Source: Microbacteriaceae bacterium
GTDB taxonomy: Bacteria; Actinomycetota; Actinomycetes; Actinomycetales; Microbacteriaceae
NCBI GenBank assembly: GCA_025464975.1
Contig: JAODMT010000004.1
Span: 1-64,000 of the forward strand
Length of the DNA: 64,000 nt
Reading direction: 5' to 3'
The position numbers and the translations under genes were made by a program. The notes under the pieces were generated by a model. It worked only from the letters and a program-made list of their open reading frames with translations, was not told the origin of the DNA and searched no databases. Of the stretch, positions 9,131 to 18,748 are shown piece after piece. Within the stretch, counting starts at the first letter, position 1. The number at the start of each line of letters is the position of its first letter.

Positions 9131-10063
9131 TCATCCGGCGCGACTCGCACGCCCCATCAGGGCCGCCTCGAATCCGCGCGTCTGAGCACGCAGGGCGTCG
9201 GCGACCGCGGCGACGGCGGGCTGGCGTAGCGACTCGGTGCGAAGCACCATCCAATACGGCAGTTGCTCGGCGAAGTCACCCGGCAGCAGGCGCACGAGGT
9301 CGGGATGCCGGTCGGCCATGAAGCAGGGCAGGAAGCCGATGCCCGCGCCGGCGCGCGTCGCCTCAACATGCACGAAGACGTTCGTTGAGCTGATCGAGTC
9401 CCGCATCGTCGGCACGAGTCGTCGCGGTGCGTCGAGATCGTCCACCTGCAGCATCGAGTCGACGAAGTACACAATCGGATGCTCGGTGAGCTCGTGCACG
9501 GTCGTCGGTGTCCCGTGCTCGGCGAGATAGTCGCGCGACGCGTACATGCCGAGCATGTAGTCGCCGAGCTTGAACGCCTCGGCACGGTGCACCTGTGGAT
9601 CACCCACAACGACCTCGATGTCGAGTCCCGAGCGGTGCTGCATCACGCGCCGGGTCACCGTGACGATCTCCACGCTGAGGTTGGGGTTGTTGCGCCGCAG
9701 CGAGGCGATCGCGGGCGTGGCGACGTACGCGCTGAATCCATCGGTCGCAGACATGCGCACAACCCCGCTCAGTTGGGGCGCGGCATCGCCCGACCCGCCG
9801 AGGGTGGATACCGCCGACTCGACCTCCTCTGCGGCGCGCACGGCGCGTCGGCCGAGGTCGGTGAGCTCCCAACCGCCGAGGGTGCGCGAGAGCACCCGGC
9901 CGGCGAGGTTCTTCTCGAGCGCCGCGACCCTGCGCGACACCGTCGTGTGATTGAGGCCGAGACTCTCGGCCGCGGTTGTGAACCTGCCGGTTCTCGACAC
10001 TGCGAGCAGGATGAGAAGGTCCACGGGGTTCGGGGGTGTCGAGGAAGCAGTCGGATCCACCAT
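9131..10063 (-). CDS. LysR family transcriptional regulator
   Basis: N-terminal HTH LLILLAVSRTGRFTTAAESLGLNHTTVSRRVAALEK; substrate domain. Confidence 0.92.
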   Translation of the reverse strand: MVDPTASSTPPNPVDLLILLAVSRTGRFTTAAESLGLNHTTVSRRVAALEKNLAGRVLSRTLGGWELTDLGRRAVRAAEEVESAVSTLGGSGDAAPQLSGVVRMSATDGFSAYVATPAIASLRRNNPNLSVEIVTVTRRVMQHRSGLDIEVVVGDPQVHRAEAFKLGDYMLGMYASRDYLAEHGTPTTVHELTEHPIVYFVDSMLQVDDLDAPRRLVPTMRDSISSTNVFVHVEATRAGAGIGFLPCFMADRHPDLVRLLPGDFAEQLPYWMVLRTESLRQPAVAAVADALRAQTRGFEAALMGRASRAG

Positions 10064-10075
10064 ATCTGCAAGTAT

Positions 10076-10090
10076 GCACACGACGTGTGC
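10076..10090. promoter_or_regulatory. Candidate operator in lysR/MHS intergenic region
   Basis: Perfect dyad GCACAC-GAC-GTGTGC just upstream of lysR start. Confidence 0.4.
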
Positions 10091-10209
10091 GCAAACGGTC
10101 ATTGAGGCCCGCGGGGTCTGCATGAATACTCAGTGGAGTCTTGTCGTGCATCATTCGAGCACGGTGGGTCCCCATGACAGGTGTCAGCGACGACACTGGA
10201 GGAGAGACA

Positions 10210-11616
10210 ATGAGCGACAGCAGAAGCGTCGGAGCCGTTGAGTCCGCGAACGGGGGATCGGACCGCGACTGCACCGGGACGTCCGGGCTCAAGAAGATCG
10301 TGGTCGCTTCCATGGCCGGAACGGTTGTGGAGTGGTACGAGTTTTTTCTCTACGCCACCGCCGCGAGCCTTGTCTTCGGGACCCTGTTCTTCCCGAACGC
10401 TGGCACGCAGCTCGACGGCATCATCGCCGCCTTCCTCACCTACGCGGTCGGCTTCATCGCCCGACCCATCGGCGGCATCGTCTTTGGTCAGATAGGCGAC
10501 CGGCTCGGGCGTAAGCACACGCTCCAGATGACGATCATCCTGGTCGGCGTCGCGACGTTCCTCATGGGCTGCCTGCCGGGCTTCAACACGATCGGCTACT
10601 GGGCACCCGCCCTGCTCGTGGCGTTGCGCTTCATTCAGGGCTTCGCTGTCGGCGGCGAATGGGGCGGCGCGGTGCTTCTCGTCGCCGAGCACAGCCCGAA
10701 CAAGTCGCGCGGCTTTTGGTCCAGCTGGCCGCAGTCGGCCGTGCCGGTCGGCAACCTACTCGCGACGCTCGTGCTCCTCACAATGTCATGGATCCTTCCC
10801 TCCGCGGAGTTCCTCAGCTGGGGCTGGAGGGTCGCCTTCTGGCTATCCGCGATCATCGTGGTGCTCGGCTACTACATCCGCTCGCAGGTGAGCGAGGCGC
10901 CGATCTTTCTCGAGGCGCGCGCCAAAGTCGAAACAGAAACGGCGGTCAGCTACGGCGTCGGCGAGGTCATTCGCAAATACCCCGTGGGCATCCTCCAGGC
11001 CATGGGCCTTCGTTTCGCGGAGAACATCCTCTACTACATCATCGTGAGCTTTTCGATTGTCTACCTCGTGGCGGTGCACAAGTACAACACCAGCCAGTTG
11101 CTGCTTGCCCTCGTGATCGCCAACGTCGTGCACTTCCTGGTAATCCCACAAGTCGGCAAGCTCTCCGACGCGATTGGACGCAAACCGGTCTACCTTATTG
11201 GGGCCGTTCTCGGGGCGGTCTGGCCCTTCTTGGCCTTCCCGATGTTCGACACTCTCAATCCGGTGATCATTGCCATGGCTATCACGATCGGCCTGATTTT
11301 CCACGCGTTTATGTACGCCGGGCAGCCGGCGATCATGTCCGAGATGTTCCCCACGAGAATGCGCTACTCCGGCGTCTCGCTGGGCTACCAGGTCACCTCG
11401 ATCCTCGCGGGCTCGCTCGCCCCGATCATCGCGACCGCGCTGCTGCAGCAGTACAACTCGTGGCTGCCGGTTGCCTTCTACATCGTGATTGCCTGCGCCA
11501 TCACTGCCGCCACGGTGCTTTCGCTCCGCGAAACGAAGGGAGTCTCGCTGCGCGACGTCGACTTCGACGATGCGAAGAAGCACGGGTTGGCAACGGCAGA
11601 CGTCCCTCTCGTCTAG
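10210..11616 (+). CDS. MFS transporter, metabolite:H+ symporter (MHS) family
   Basis: VEWYEFFLYATAASLVFGTLFFP, GQIGDRLGRKHTL motifs. Confidence 0.93.
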   Translation: MSDSRSVGAVESANGGSDRDCTGTSGLKKIVVASMAGTVVEWYEFFLYATAASLVFGTLFFPNAGTQLDGIIAAFLTYAVGFIARPIGGIVFGQIGDRLGRKHTLQMTIILVGVATFLMGCLPGFNTIGYWAPALLVALRFIQGFAVGGEWGGAVLLVAEHSPNKSRGFWSSWPQSAVPVGNLLATLVLLTMSWILPSAEFLSWGWRVAFWLSAIIVVLGYYIRSQVSEAPIFLEARAKVETETAVSYGVGEVIRKYPVGILQAMGLRFAENILYYIIVSFSIVYLVAVHKYNTSQLLLALVIANVVHFLVIPQVGKLSDAIGRKPVYLIGAVLGAVWPFLAFPMFDTLNPVIIAMAITIGLIFHAFMYAGQPAIMSEMFPTRMRYSGVSLGYQVTSILAGSLAPIIATALLQQYNSWLPVAFYIVIACAITAATVLSLRETKGVSLRDVDFDDAKKHGLATADVPLV

Positions 11617-11706
11617 CGCGACGTTCGCTCAGTCGATCGCGGGCGTCCTATCCGGACGGCCGCGTTCGCTGTCCCTATTGCCGCTGCCCACGACGGGGTG
11701 CCCTGC

Positions 11707-12042
11707 TCAGTCGCGGGATGCGACGGATGGCATCGACTTAGTTCCCCGCTGGGTCGCCCGGGTGCCACCCACGTGATGGCTGCCAGGTCCCATTCCTATG
11801 TTGACGACCGCGAATACGGTGCCCGGTCCGATGAGCAGTAGTTCGACGCCGTCCTTGTGGAGCAGCGGAACCAACTCGGTGTCGGCTCGTGCTATGACAT
11901 CCTGTGCTCGCGCCGAGAAGATTGACGCCATCACTTCGGTTGCCAGAAAGTCGCGACCACCGTGGTGCACGACCCTGTTAAAGGTGCGCTCGGTGCGGCC
12001 GTCATCGTCAAGTTCGCGAACGTTGGGGGAATGAATTGTCAT
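11707..12042 (-). CDS. Hypothetical protein
   Basis: ORF only; no recognised family. Confidence 0.35.
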   Translation of the reverse strand: MTIHSPNVRELDDDGRTERTFNRVVHHGGRDFLATEVMASIFSARAQDVIARADTELVPLLHKDGVELLLIGPGTVFAVVNIGMGPGSHHVGGTRATQRGTKSMPSVASRD

Positions 12043-12092
12043 CGTGGATCCTTAGCTGACTCAGCTCTGATGCTGTTGCGCACGAAGAGGAC

Positions 12093-12115
12093 TACCGCGA
12101 TCTTAGATCGCGGTA
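12093..12115. repeat. Perfect 10-bp inverted repeat, 3-nt loop
   Basis: taccgcgatc-tta-gatcgcggta. Confidence 0.7.
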
Positions 12116-12235
12116 TTCGGCCAAAAATAGGCATTGACAGATCGCTGAATTCACCAGTTCGGGGGAGGAGGTCACCCGCGGGGTTGACCGCGCCCGCAAA
12201 GCCGTGGAAGTTGAACAGCGACCCAGGGAGAAAAC

Positions 12236-12418
12236 ATGCGATCAAGACTTGTGCCAATGGTGTTGGTGGCGCTCGCCGCCTACGTGCTCGGCGCCCGCGC
12301 CGGCCAGGAGCGCTACGAGGCAATTAAGCGAATGGCCACGAAGGGTTGGAGCGATTCTCGAACTCAGAAGTCGAGGATGAACGCAAGGCGGGCGCGTCCG
12401 AAGGCAGCACGAGCATAA
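12236..12418 (+). CDS. Small membrane-associated hypothetical protein (YtxH-like)
   Basis: MRSRLVPMVLVALAAYVLGARAGQERYEAIKRMATKGW. Confidence 0.6.
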   Translation: MRSRLVPMVLVALAAYVLGARAGQERYEAIKRMATKGWSDSRTQKSRMNARRARPKAARA

Positions 12419-12604
12419 CGAGTCATCGTCATATTCACCCCCGTTTTGGGGCCAACGCGCTCGACACATCGTATCGTCGTCGCTGCTAACTTTGACCCAG
12501 ATGTTCGGGAGAAATTCCTGCATCACCTGCTGATCATGCGCCGAACGCGGGGGCGTTTTTGGCATGATTCACAGGTCATGTTTCGGTTCGGGAACTGAGA
12601 CTCA

Positions 12605-12640
12605 CCGGTCGCCGTCGCTCTTCGGAGCGGCGGCGACCGG
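12605..12640. terminator. Very stable hairpin with TTCG tetraloop
   Basis: ccggtcgccgtcgctc-ttcg-gagcggcggcgaccgg; 16-bp stem, one T/G pair; no adjacent U-tract. Confidence 0.5.
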
Positions 12641-12843
12641 CTTCAGCGTCGCAGACGAGGACGGGCGTTGCTCAGCGCGCCGGGCGCACGGTGCCGGTGC
12701 GGCGGCAGAAACGACCAACCCTGCGAACGGCTAAGCCAAGAACTGCCGCGCTAGCCCGCGGACCGTCCCGTCCGCCGAGCGGGATCGCGGGAGCGAATGA
12801 GCGCCCGGGCCGGCACGACGGTGCCGGACGACAGGAGCTGCGG

Positions 12844-13377
12844 CTACGCTGCTTGCCGGGAAATGAACGACTCGGCGCTGGCTGCGGCCTCCGAAGCAGC
12901 CTCGACCTCGGTCTCGCTGTCGTCGGTCTCGACCTTGGAATCCACCTCGACCTCGGAATCCAGCTCGGAATCCACCTCGGAATCCGAATCGACCGCCGAT
13001 TCAGCGGCGACGTCGGCCTCCGACTCGATGATCAGCGGCTCGATCGACATCTCACTCGGTGACTCCGACTCGAGCCAGTGGGTGTCGCTCTCCGCGATTT
13101 CCACGTCGGTTTCCGTCGCGATCTCGGCAACGGCGTCGTCGGAGGAGACGGCCACCGGCGTCGTGACGTGGGTGGCGATGTCGCGAGCGATGAACTCGGC
13201 TATCGTCTCGCCAAAGAGGGAGTCGGTGTCTGTCGCGCTGCGAAACTGCAGCGTCCACATTCCCGCTGCGCCAACGGCCTTGAGGAGCCGTTCGCGCACC
13301 AGGTCGAAAACGAGTTCCTCGAGCTCGTGCGAGTCTGCCGGAGACAGGCCGCCACTGTGCTTGCGTGATTCAATCAC
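12844..13377 (-). CDS. Acidic Ser/Glu/Asp-repeat protein of unknown function
   Basis: GTG start with GGAGGG RBS; C-terminus ESAVDSDSEVDSELDSEVEVDSKVETDDSETEVEAASEA. Confidence 0.7.
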   Translation of the reverse strand: MIESRKHSGGLSPADSHELEELVFDLVRERLLKAVGAAGMWTLQFRSATDTDSLFGETIAEFIARDIATHVTTPVAVSSDDAVAEIATETDVEIAESDTHWLESESPSEMSIEPLIIESEADVAAESAVDSDSEVDSELDSEVEVDSKVETDDSETEVEAASEAAASAESFISRQAA

Positions 13378-13467
13378 GACTCACCCTCCACTCTAGGTTC
13401 GTTACTTGCTCAGTATGAATTAGGTACCGAGAACAGTGGGGGTGACACGCCGGTGACAGTTGCTCGC

Positions 13468-15009
13468 CTAGGGCGTGAAAACCTCGTCCTCCATCGCGTC
13501 GTAGCCCTCCGCCTGAGGGTCGCCGTGAAGCCCGCCGCTGAGCGCGTATTCCTCCTCGGGGGAGAGCACGAGACGGTTGCGACCGACGAGGGCGAAAATG
13601 AGAAGGCCCGCGGCGAAAATGACAAGCCCGGTGAAGATCGCCGGCCGGAAGTCGATGACGAAGACGATACCGAAGAAGGTAAGGGCGGCGATTGCGCCCG
13701 CCACTACCGCGCCGAAGACGCCGACCGGGCTCCGATAGGGCCGGTTCGCGTTCGGAAACTTACGGCGGAGGATGACGAACGAGACCATCTGCATCACGTA
13801 CGAGATGACGGCGCCGAACACCGCGATAAACAGGATTATCCCGTTTGCTGCGGTCGAGGCGGCTTCGCTTGCCGCGGATATCCACTGCACCACGAGTAGA
13901 ACGATGAAACCGACCACAGCCCCGACGATGAGCGCGACCCACGGGGTCTCGTGTTTGCGTCCGGTGAGGGAGAGGAACTTCGGGTAGTACCCGGCGCGAG
14001 ACAGCGAGTACATGTTGCGGCCGGCAGCGAACATGATGCCCTGCAGCGACGCCAGCAGGCCGATCAGCGCGAACAGCGCCAGAATCGCGGCGACACCGTC
14101 GGGCAGGAACGCCCGGAAGCCGTCAAGTAGCGGTTCCCCCGACGCGGCGATCTGCTTCGAGCCCGTCACCGCTGGGTTGAGGAAGAGCACGAGAAGTCCG
14201 AAGAATGCGAGGGTGACAATGCCCCAAATGCCGGCGCGGGGGATGTCCTTGGTGGGGTTGTGCGCCTCTTCGGCCGCGAGGGGAAGTTCTTCGATTCCGA
14301 GGAAGAACCACGTCGCAAATGGAAGAGCAAACAGAACTCCGCTCCAACCAAACGGAAGGAATTGGCTGTTGCCCTCGGTCGGGGCGATGTTCAGCAACCG
14401 GCCGAAGTCGACGGCTCCAAACGCCAGGGCCATGACGGTGAAGATCATCAGCACCGCTATGGAAATGATCGCCACGATGAGGGCGAAGCGAAAGCTTGCC
14501 TGCGCCCCGAGCGAGTTGAGGCCGACGAAGACGATGTACAGGATGACCCACCAGAGCCAGCCGGGGAGGCTGAAGTGCAACAGTTCCTTCGTGATGGAGT
14601 CTGCGTAGTACGCGGAGAACAGCACGACGACGGCGGTCGTGACCACGTATTCGATTGTCTCGGCGAGGCCGGTTATGAAGCCTCCCCACGGTCCCATCGC
14701 GGCTCGTGCGAACGAATACGCGCCGCCGGTATGCGGCATGGCGGCGGACATTTCTCCGATGGAGAAGAGCATTCCGAAGTACATGATGATGATGACGATC
14801 GTTGCGATGAGCAGCCCGCCCCACCCCGCCTGCCCGAGACCGGGATTCCAGCCGGAAAAGTCGCCGGAGATGACGGCGGCAATTCCGATGCCCCACAGGC
14901 CCCAGAATCCGGCCGTGCGCTTGAGGCTTCTTTTCTCGAAGTAGCCCTCCACGGCCTTGGTGTAGGTGACTCCGGAGACTCTGTTTTCGGCCATGAATTC
15001 CTCCAGCAA
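13468..15009 (-). CDS. APC family permease, ethanolamine permease-like
   Basis: GFWGLWGIGIAAVISGDFSGWNPGL, GGAYSFARAAMGPWGGFITGLAETIEYV. Confidence 0.88.
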   Translation of the reverse strand: MLEEFMAENRVSGVTYTKAVEGYFEKRSLKRTAGFWGLWGIGIAAVISGDFSGWNPGLGQAGWGGLLIATIVIIIMYFGMLFSIGEMSAAMPHTGGAYSFARAAMGPWGGFITGLAETIEYVVTTAVVVLFSAYYADSITKELLHFSLPGWLWWVILYIVFVGLNSLGAQASFRFALIVAIISIAVLMIFTVMALAFGAVDFGRLLNIAPTEGNSQFLPFGWSGVLFALPFATWFFLGIEELPLAAEEAHNPTKDIPRAGIWGIVTLAFFGLLVLFLNPAVTGSKQIAASGEPLLDGFRAFLPDGVAAILALFALIGLLASLQGIMFAAGRNMYSLSRAGYYPKFLSLTGRKHETPWVALIVGAVVGFIVLLVVQWISAASEAASTAANGIILFIAVFGAVISYVMQMVSFVILRRKFPNANRPYRSPVGVFGAVVAGAIAALTFFGIVFVIDFRPAIFTGLVIFAAGLLIFALVGRNRLVLSPEEEYALSGGLHGDPQAEGYDAMEDEVFTP

Positions 15010-15205
15010 CGCGGGTGTGTCGGGTGTTGGTCAAATGGGGCAACGTTCACGCTTATCGGAGAGCATGACGTTTATTGGTACTCGGTGTCTACCTTTGGGG
15101 GCAAAAAGCTGTGAGCCCGTTTAGGATCGTGGACATGCCGTCGGAGATGTAATGGTCGGCACGCCGCATTCAAGCCGTCCGCCGAACCGAGGAAGAGGAC
15201 ACCAG

Positions 15206-16573
15206 ATGGCCGCTCGAACCGGAATGCTCACAACAGATCGACTCAACGAGCTCATCGATGCCGGGGAGATCGACACGGTGATCGTCGCCTTCACCGACAT
15301 GCAGGGACGACTGGTTGGCAAACGAACCTCGGCCCGGCTGTTCAGAGAGGAGGTCAGCCAGCACGGCGCGGAATGCTGCAACTACCTGCTCGCGGTGGAT
15401 GTCGAGATGAACACCGTCGACGGGTACCGGATCTCCTCCTGGGAGCGTGGCTACGGCGACATGGCCATGATTCCCGACCTGGCGACGCTTCGATTGGTTC
15501 CCTGGCTTCCCGGAACCGCGCTCGTGCTCGCCGACCTCACCTGGCTGGACGAGAAGCCGGTCACCCCTGCTCCTCGCGAGATTCTGAAGCGGCAGATCGA
15601 CCGGCTTGCCGAGAAGGGGCTGATCCCATACGTGGGCACCGAGCTGGAGTTCTTGGTGTTCGAGAACAGCTACCGTGACGCCTGGTCGAAGGGATACGTC
15701 GGACTGACACCCGCGAGCGACTACAACATCGACTACGCGCTGCTTGCCTCCACGCGGATGGAGCCGTTGCTGCGCGACATCCGGGTCAGCATGGAAAACG
15801 CCGGCATGTACTGCGAGGGAGTCAAGGGCGAGTGCAATCTGGGGCAGCAGGAGATCGCCTTCCGCTATGACGACGCCCTGACCACATGCGACAACCACTC
15901 CGTCTACAAGAACGGGGCCAAGGAGATCGCCGACAAGCACGGCAAGTCGTTGACCTTCATGGCCAAATTCAACGAGCGCGAGGGCAACTCGTGTCACATC
16001 CACATCTCGTTCCGGGACGCCGACGGCGGTGCGGTCTTTGCCGACCCGGAGGACGAGCTGGGGATGTCGAAGATGTTCCGGCACTTCCTCGCCGGTCAAC
16101 TCAAGACCATGCGGGAACTCACCCTCTTCTTCGCCCCCAACATCAATTCCTACAAGCGCTATGTCGAGGGGAGCTTCGCGCCGACCGCGGTCGCCTGGGG
16201 CCTCGACAACCGGACCTGTTCGCTTCGGGTAGTCGGTCACGGGCTCGGCTTGCGAGTGGAGAACCGGGTTCCCGGCGGCGACGTCAACCAGTACCTCGCG
16301 ACGGCCGCCCTGATCGCCGGGGGGCTCTACGGAATCGAGCACGAGCTTGAGCTCGAACCGGCGCTTGAGGGAAACGCCTACGGCAGCGACGCACCGAGGG
16401 TGCCGGCAACCCTCCGCGAAGCTGCCGAGCTGTTCGGCAGGTCGGAGATCGCCCGCGATGCCTTCGGGTCGGACGTCGTCGAGCACTATCTGAACAACGC
16501 ACGGGTCGAGGTGCGGGCCTACGATGCCGCGATTACCGATTGGGAGAGAGTTCGTGGCTTCGAACGATTCTGA
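15206..16573 (+). CDS. Glutamine synthetase-like gamma-glutamyl-amine ligase
   Basis: TDMQGRLVGKR; GTELEFLVFENSY; CNLGQQEIAFRY; NSYKRYVEGSFAPTAVAWG. Confidence 0.9.
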   Translation: MAARTGMLTTDRLNELIDAGEIDTVIVAFTDMQGRLVGKRTSARLFREEVSQHGAECCNYLLAVDVEMNTVDGYRISSWERGYGDMAMIPDLATLRLVPWLPGTALVLADLTWLDEKPVTPAPREILKRQIDRLAEKGLIPYVGTELEFLVFENSYRDAWSKGYVGLTPASDYNIDYALLASTRMEPLLRDIRVSMENAGMYCEGVKGECNLGQQEIAFRYDDALTTCDNHSVYKNGAKEIADKHGKSLTFMAKFNEREGNSCHIHISFRDADGGAVFADPEDELGMSKMFRHFLAGQLKTMRELTLFFAPNINSYKRYVEGSFAPTAVAWGLDNRTCSLRVVGHGLGLRVENRVPGGDVNQYLATAALIAGGLYGIEHELELEPALEGNAYGSDAPRVPATLREAAELFGRSEIARDAFGSDVVEHYLNNARVEVRAYDAAITDWERVRGFERF

Positions 16574-17330
16574 AAATATCAGCGGGCCAGTCATCGGACT
16601 CACCACCTACCTCGAACAGGCGCGAACGGGGGTGTGGGACGTTCCCGCGGCCTTCCTGCCAAAGGTCTACTTCGACAGCGTGGTTCAGGCGGGCGGCGTC
16701 GCCGTGTTGCTCCCGCCGCAGCCGGTGACGGCCGGCATCGCGGCCCGGGTGCTTGACGGCCTCGACGGCCTCATCCTCACCGGTGGCAAAGACGTCGATC
16801 CCGCCCGCTACGGCCAGCAGCCGCACGAGAAAACCGACGAGCCGCGACGGGATCGCGACGCGTGGGAGGCCGCCCTCATCACCGCCGCCATCGAGCGGCA
16901 GTTGCCGTTCCTCGGCATCTGCCGTGGCGCTCAACTGCTCAATGTGACCCTCGGCGGCACCCTCCAGCAGCACCTGCCCGACCTGCTGGGGACGACCAAA
17001 TACCAGCGAGGCGGCGGCGAATTCAGCCGCATCGACGTGCTCGTCGACTCGGCCAGCGCAGTCGGTCGACTCGTGGAGACTACCGACCTCTCGGTCGAGG
17101 TCTATCACCACCAGGCCATCGACGAGTTGGGCGACGGACTCCGCGTGACGGCGAGGAGCGAGGACGGGGTCGTGCAGGCCCTCGAGCTTGAGACCGTGCC
17201 ATTCGGGCTTGCGGTGCAGTGGCATCCGGAACAGTCACCGGAAGACATCCGGCTGTTCGGAGGACTCGTGGATGCCGCGCGCGACTATCACCTCGCGCGA
17301 CGCGGCGATGCGGCGAGGGCGGACGCATGA
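16554..17330 (+). CDS. Gamma-glutamyl-GABA hydrolase family (PuuD-like class I glutamine amidotransferase)
   Basis: LILTGGKDVDPARY; FLGICRGAQLLNVTLGGTLQQHL; VQWHPE. Confidence 0.92.
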   Translation: MASNDSENISGPVIGLTTYLEQARTGVWDVPAAFLPKVYFDSVVQAGGVAVLLPPQPVTAGIAARVLDGLDGLILTGGKDVDPARYGQQPHEKTDEPRRDRDAWEAALITAAIERQLPFLGICRGAQLLNVTLGGTLQQHLPDLLGTTKYQRGGGEFSRIDVLVDSASAVGRLVETTDLSVEVYHHQAIDELGDGLRVTARSEDGVVQALELETVPFGLAVQWHPEQSPEDIRLFGGLVDAARDYHLARRGDAARADA

Positions 17331-18712
17331 GCGATCGGTTCCCTCGCCCGCCCGCGGGGACACTGCTACTCAATCCAGCCGACGAAACCGAGCTTCGGGT
17401 GGTGCCGCACTCGAGCCGTGAAGAAGTCGATGAGGCTGTGGCCCGCGCCGCGGCGGCCCAGCGCATTTGGGCGACACTCGCTCCCGCCGAGCGCGCCGCG
17501 GGACTCCGGCGATTCGCTGCGGCCGTCGAGGGCGACCTCGAGACCCTCGCCGGCCTCGAGGTGCAGAATTCCGGCCACCCCATCACGCAGGCGCGGTGGG
17601 AGGCTGGCCACGTCAGGGACGTTCTCAACTACTACGCGGCGGCGCCCGAACGGCTGCTCGGACGGCAGATTCCGGTGTCCGGCGGAATCGACGTGACCTT
17701 CCTCGAACCGCTCGGCGTCGTCGGGATCATCGTGCCGTGGAACTTTCCGATGACGATTGCGGCGTGGGGCTTCGCGCCGGCGCTCGCCGCAGGCAACGCC
17801 GTCTTACTCAAGCCCGCGGAGTGGACGCCACTCACAGCCATCCGGTTGGGCGAGCTCGCCATCGAGGCGGGCCTTCCCCAGGGTCTCTTCACGGTTCTTC
17901 CCGGCCGCGGCGACGTCGTCGGCGACCGATTCGTGACGAACGCGGGAGTGCGGAAGGTCGTCTTCACCGGGTCGACCGACGTGGGGAAACGCGTCATGGC
18001 CGGTTGCGCCGAGCAGGTGAAGGCGGTGACGCTTGAGCTCGGCGGAAAGTCGGCCAACGTGGTGTTCGCCGATTCCGACCTGGAGAAGGCTGCGGCGACG
18101 GCGCCCTATGCGGTGTTCGAGAACGCCGGTCAGGACTGCTGTGCGAGAAGCCGGATCCTGGTCGAGCGAAGCGCCTACGACCGGTTTCTCGAGCTTCTCG
18201 AGCCTGCAGTCAAGGGCGTGCGGGTTGGCGCCCCGACCGACGAGGCGACCGAGATGGGTCCGCTCGTCTCCGCGGCGCACCTCGAACGGGTCCGCTCCTA
18301 CGTGACCGACGAGTCCCGGGTCGCCTTCCGCGGCAGCGCACCGGATGGTGCGGGGTTCTGGTTCGCGCCGACCGTGCTGTTGCCCGCCTCGCGCTCCGAT
18401 CGAACGGTCACCGACGAAATATTCGGACCGGTCGTGACGGTGCTCCCTTTCGACGACGAGGCTGACGCGATCGCGCTCGCGAATGACAGCATCTACGGGC
18501 TTAGCGGTTCCATTTGGACCCGTGACACCGGCCGTGCGCTTCGGGTGTCCCGGGGAATCGAGAGCGGGAACCTGTCCGTGAACTCACACTCGTCGGTGCG
18601 CTACTCGACGCCGTTCGGTGGGTTCAAACAGAGCGGACTCGGCCGCGAACTTGGCCCAGACGCGGCCGTCGGGTTTACCGAGACCAAGAACGTTTTCATC
18701 AGCACGGACTGA
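17327..18712 (+). CDS. Aldehyde dehydrogenase
   Basis: GIIVPWNFPMTIAAWGFAPALAAGNAVLLKPAE; LELGGKSANVVFAD; NAGQDCCARSR. Confidence 0.95.
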   Translation: MSDRFPRPPAGTLLLNPADETELRVVPHSSREEVDEAVARAAAAQRIWATLAPAERAAGLRRFAAAVEGDLETLAGLEVQNSGHPITQARWEAGHVRDVLNYYAAAPERLLGRQIPVSGGIDVTFLEPLGVVGIIVPWNFPMTIAAWGFAPALAAGNAVLLKPAEWTPLTAIRLGELAIEAGLPQGLFTVLPGRGDVVGDRFVTNAGVRKVVFTGSTDVGKRVMAGCAEQVKAVTLELGGKSANVVFADSDLEKAAATAPYAVFENAGQDCCARSRILVERSAYDRFLELLEPAVKGVRVGAPTDEATEMGPLVSAAHLERVRSYVTDESRVAFRGSAPDGAGFWFAPTVLLPASRSDRTVTDEIFGPVVTVLPFDDEADAIALANDSIYGLSGSIWTRDTGRALRVSRGIESGNLSVNSHSSVRYSTPFGGFKQSGLGRELGPDAAVGFTETKNVFISTD

Positions 18713-18748
18713 CACAACTCCACCACCACACGCAGGGAGCGCACCACA

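Noticed and set aside
12898-12990. Regular short repeats suggesting a CRISPR-like array
   Set aside because: 12-nt periodic, no unique spacers, inside a coding frame; a protein-coding low-complexity repeat
15170-16606. 478-aa minus-strand ORF opposite the GS-like gene
   Set aside because: Shadow ORF with no family motifs; + strand encodes an unambiguous GS fold
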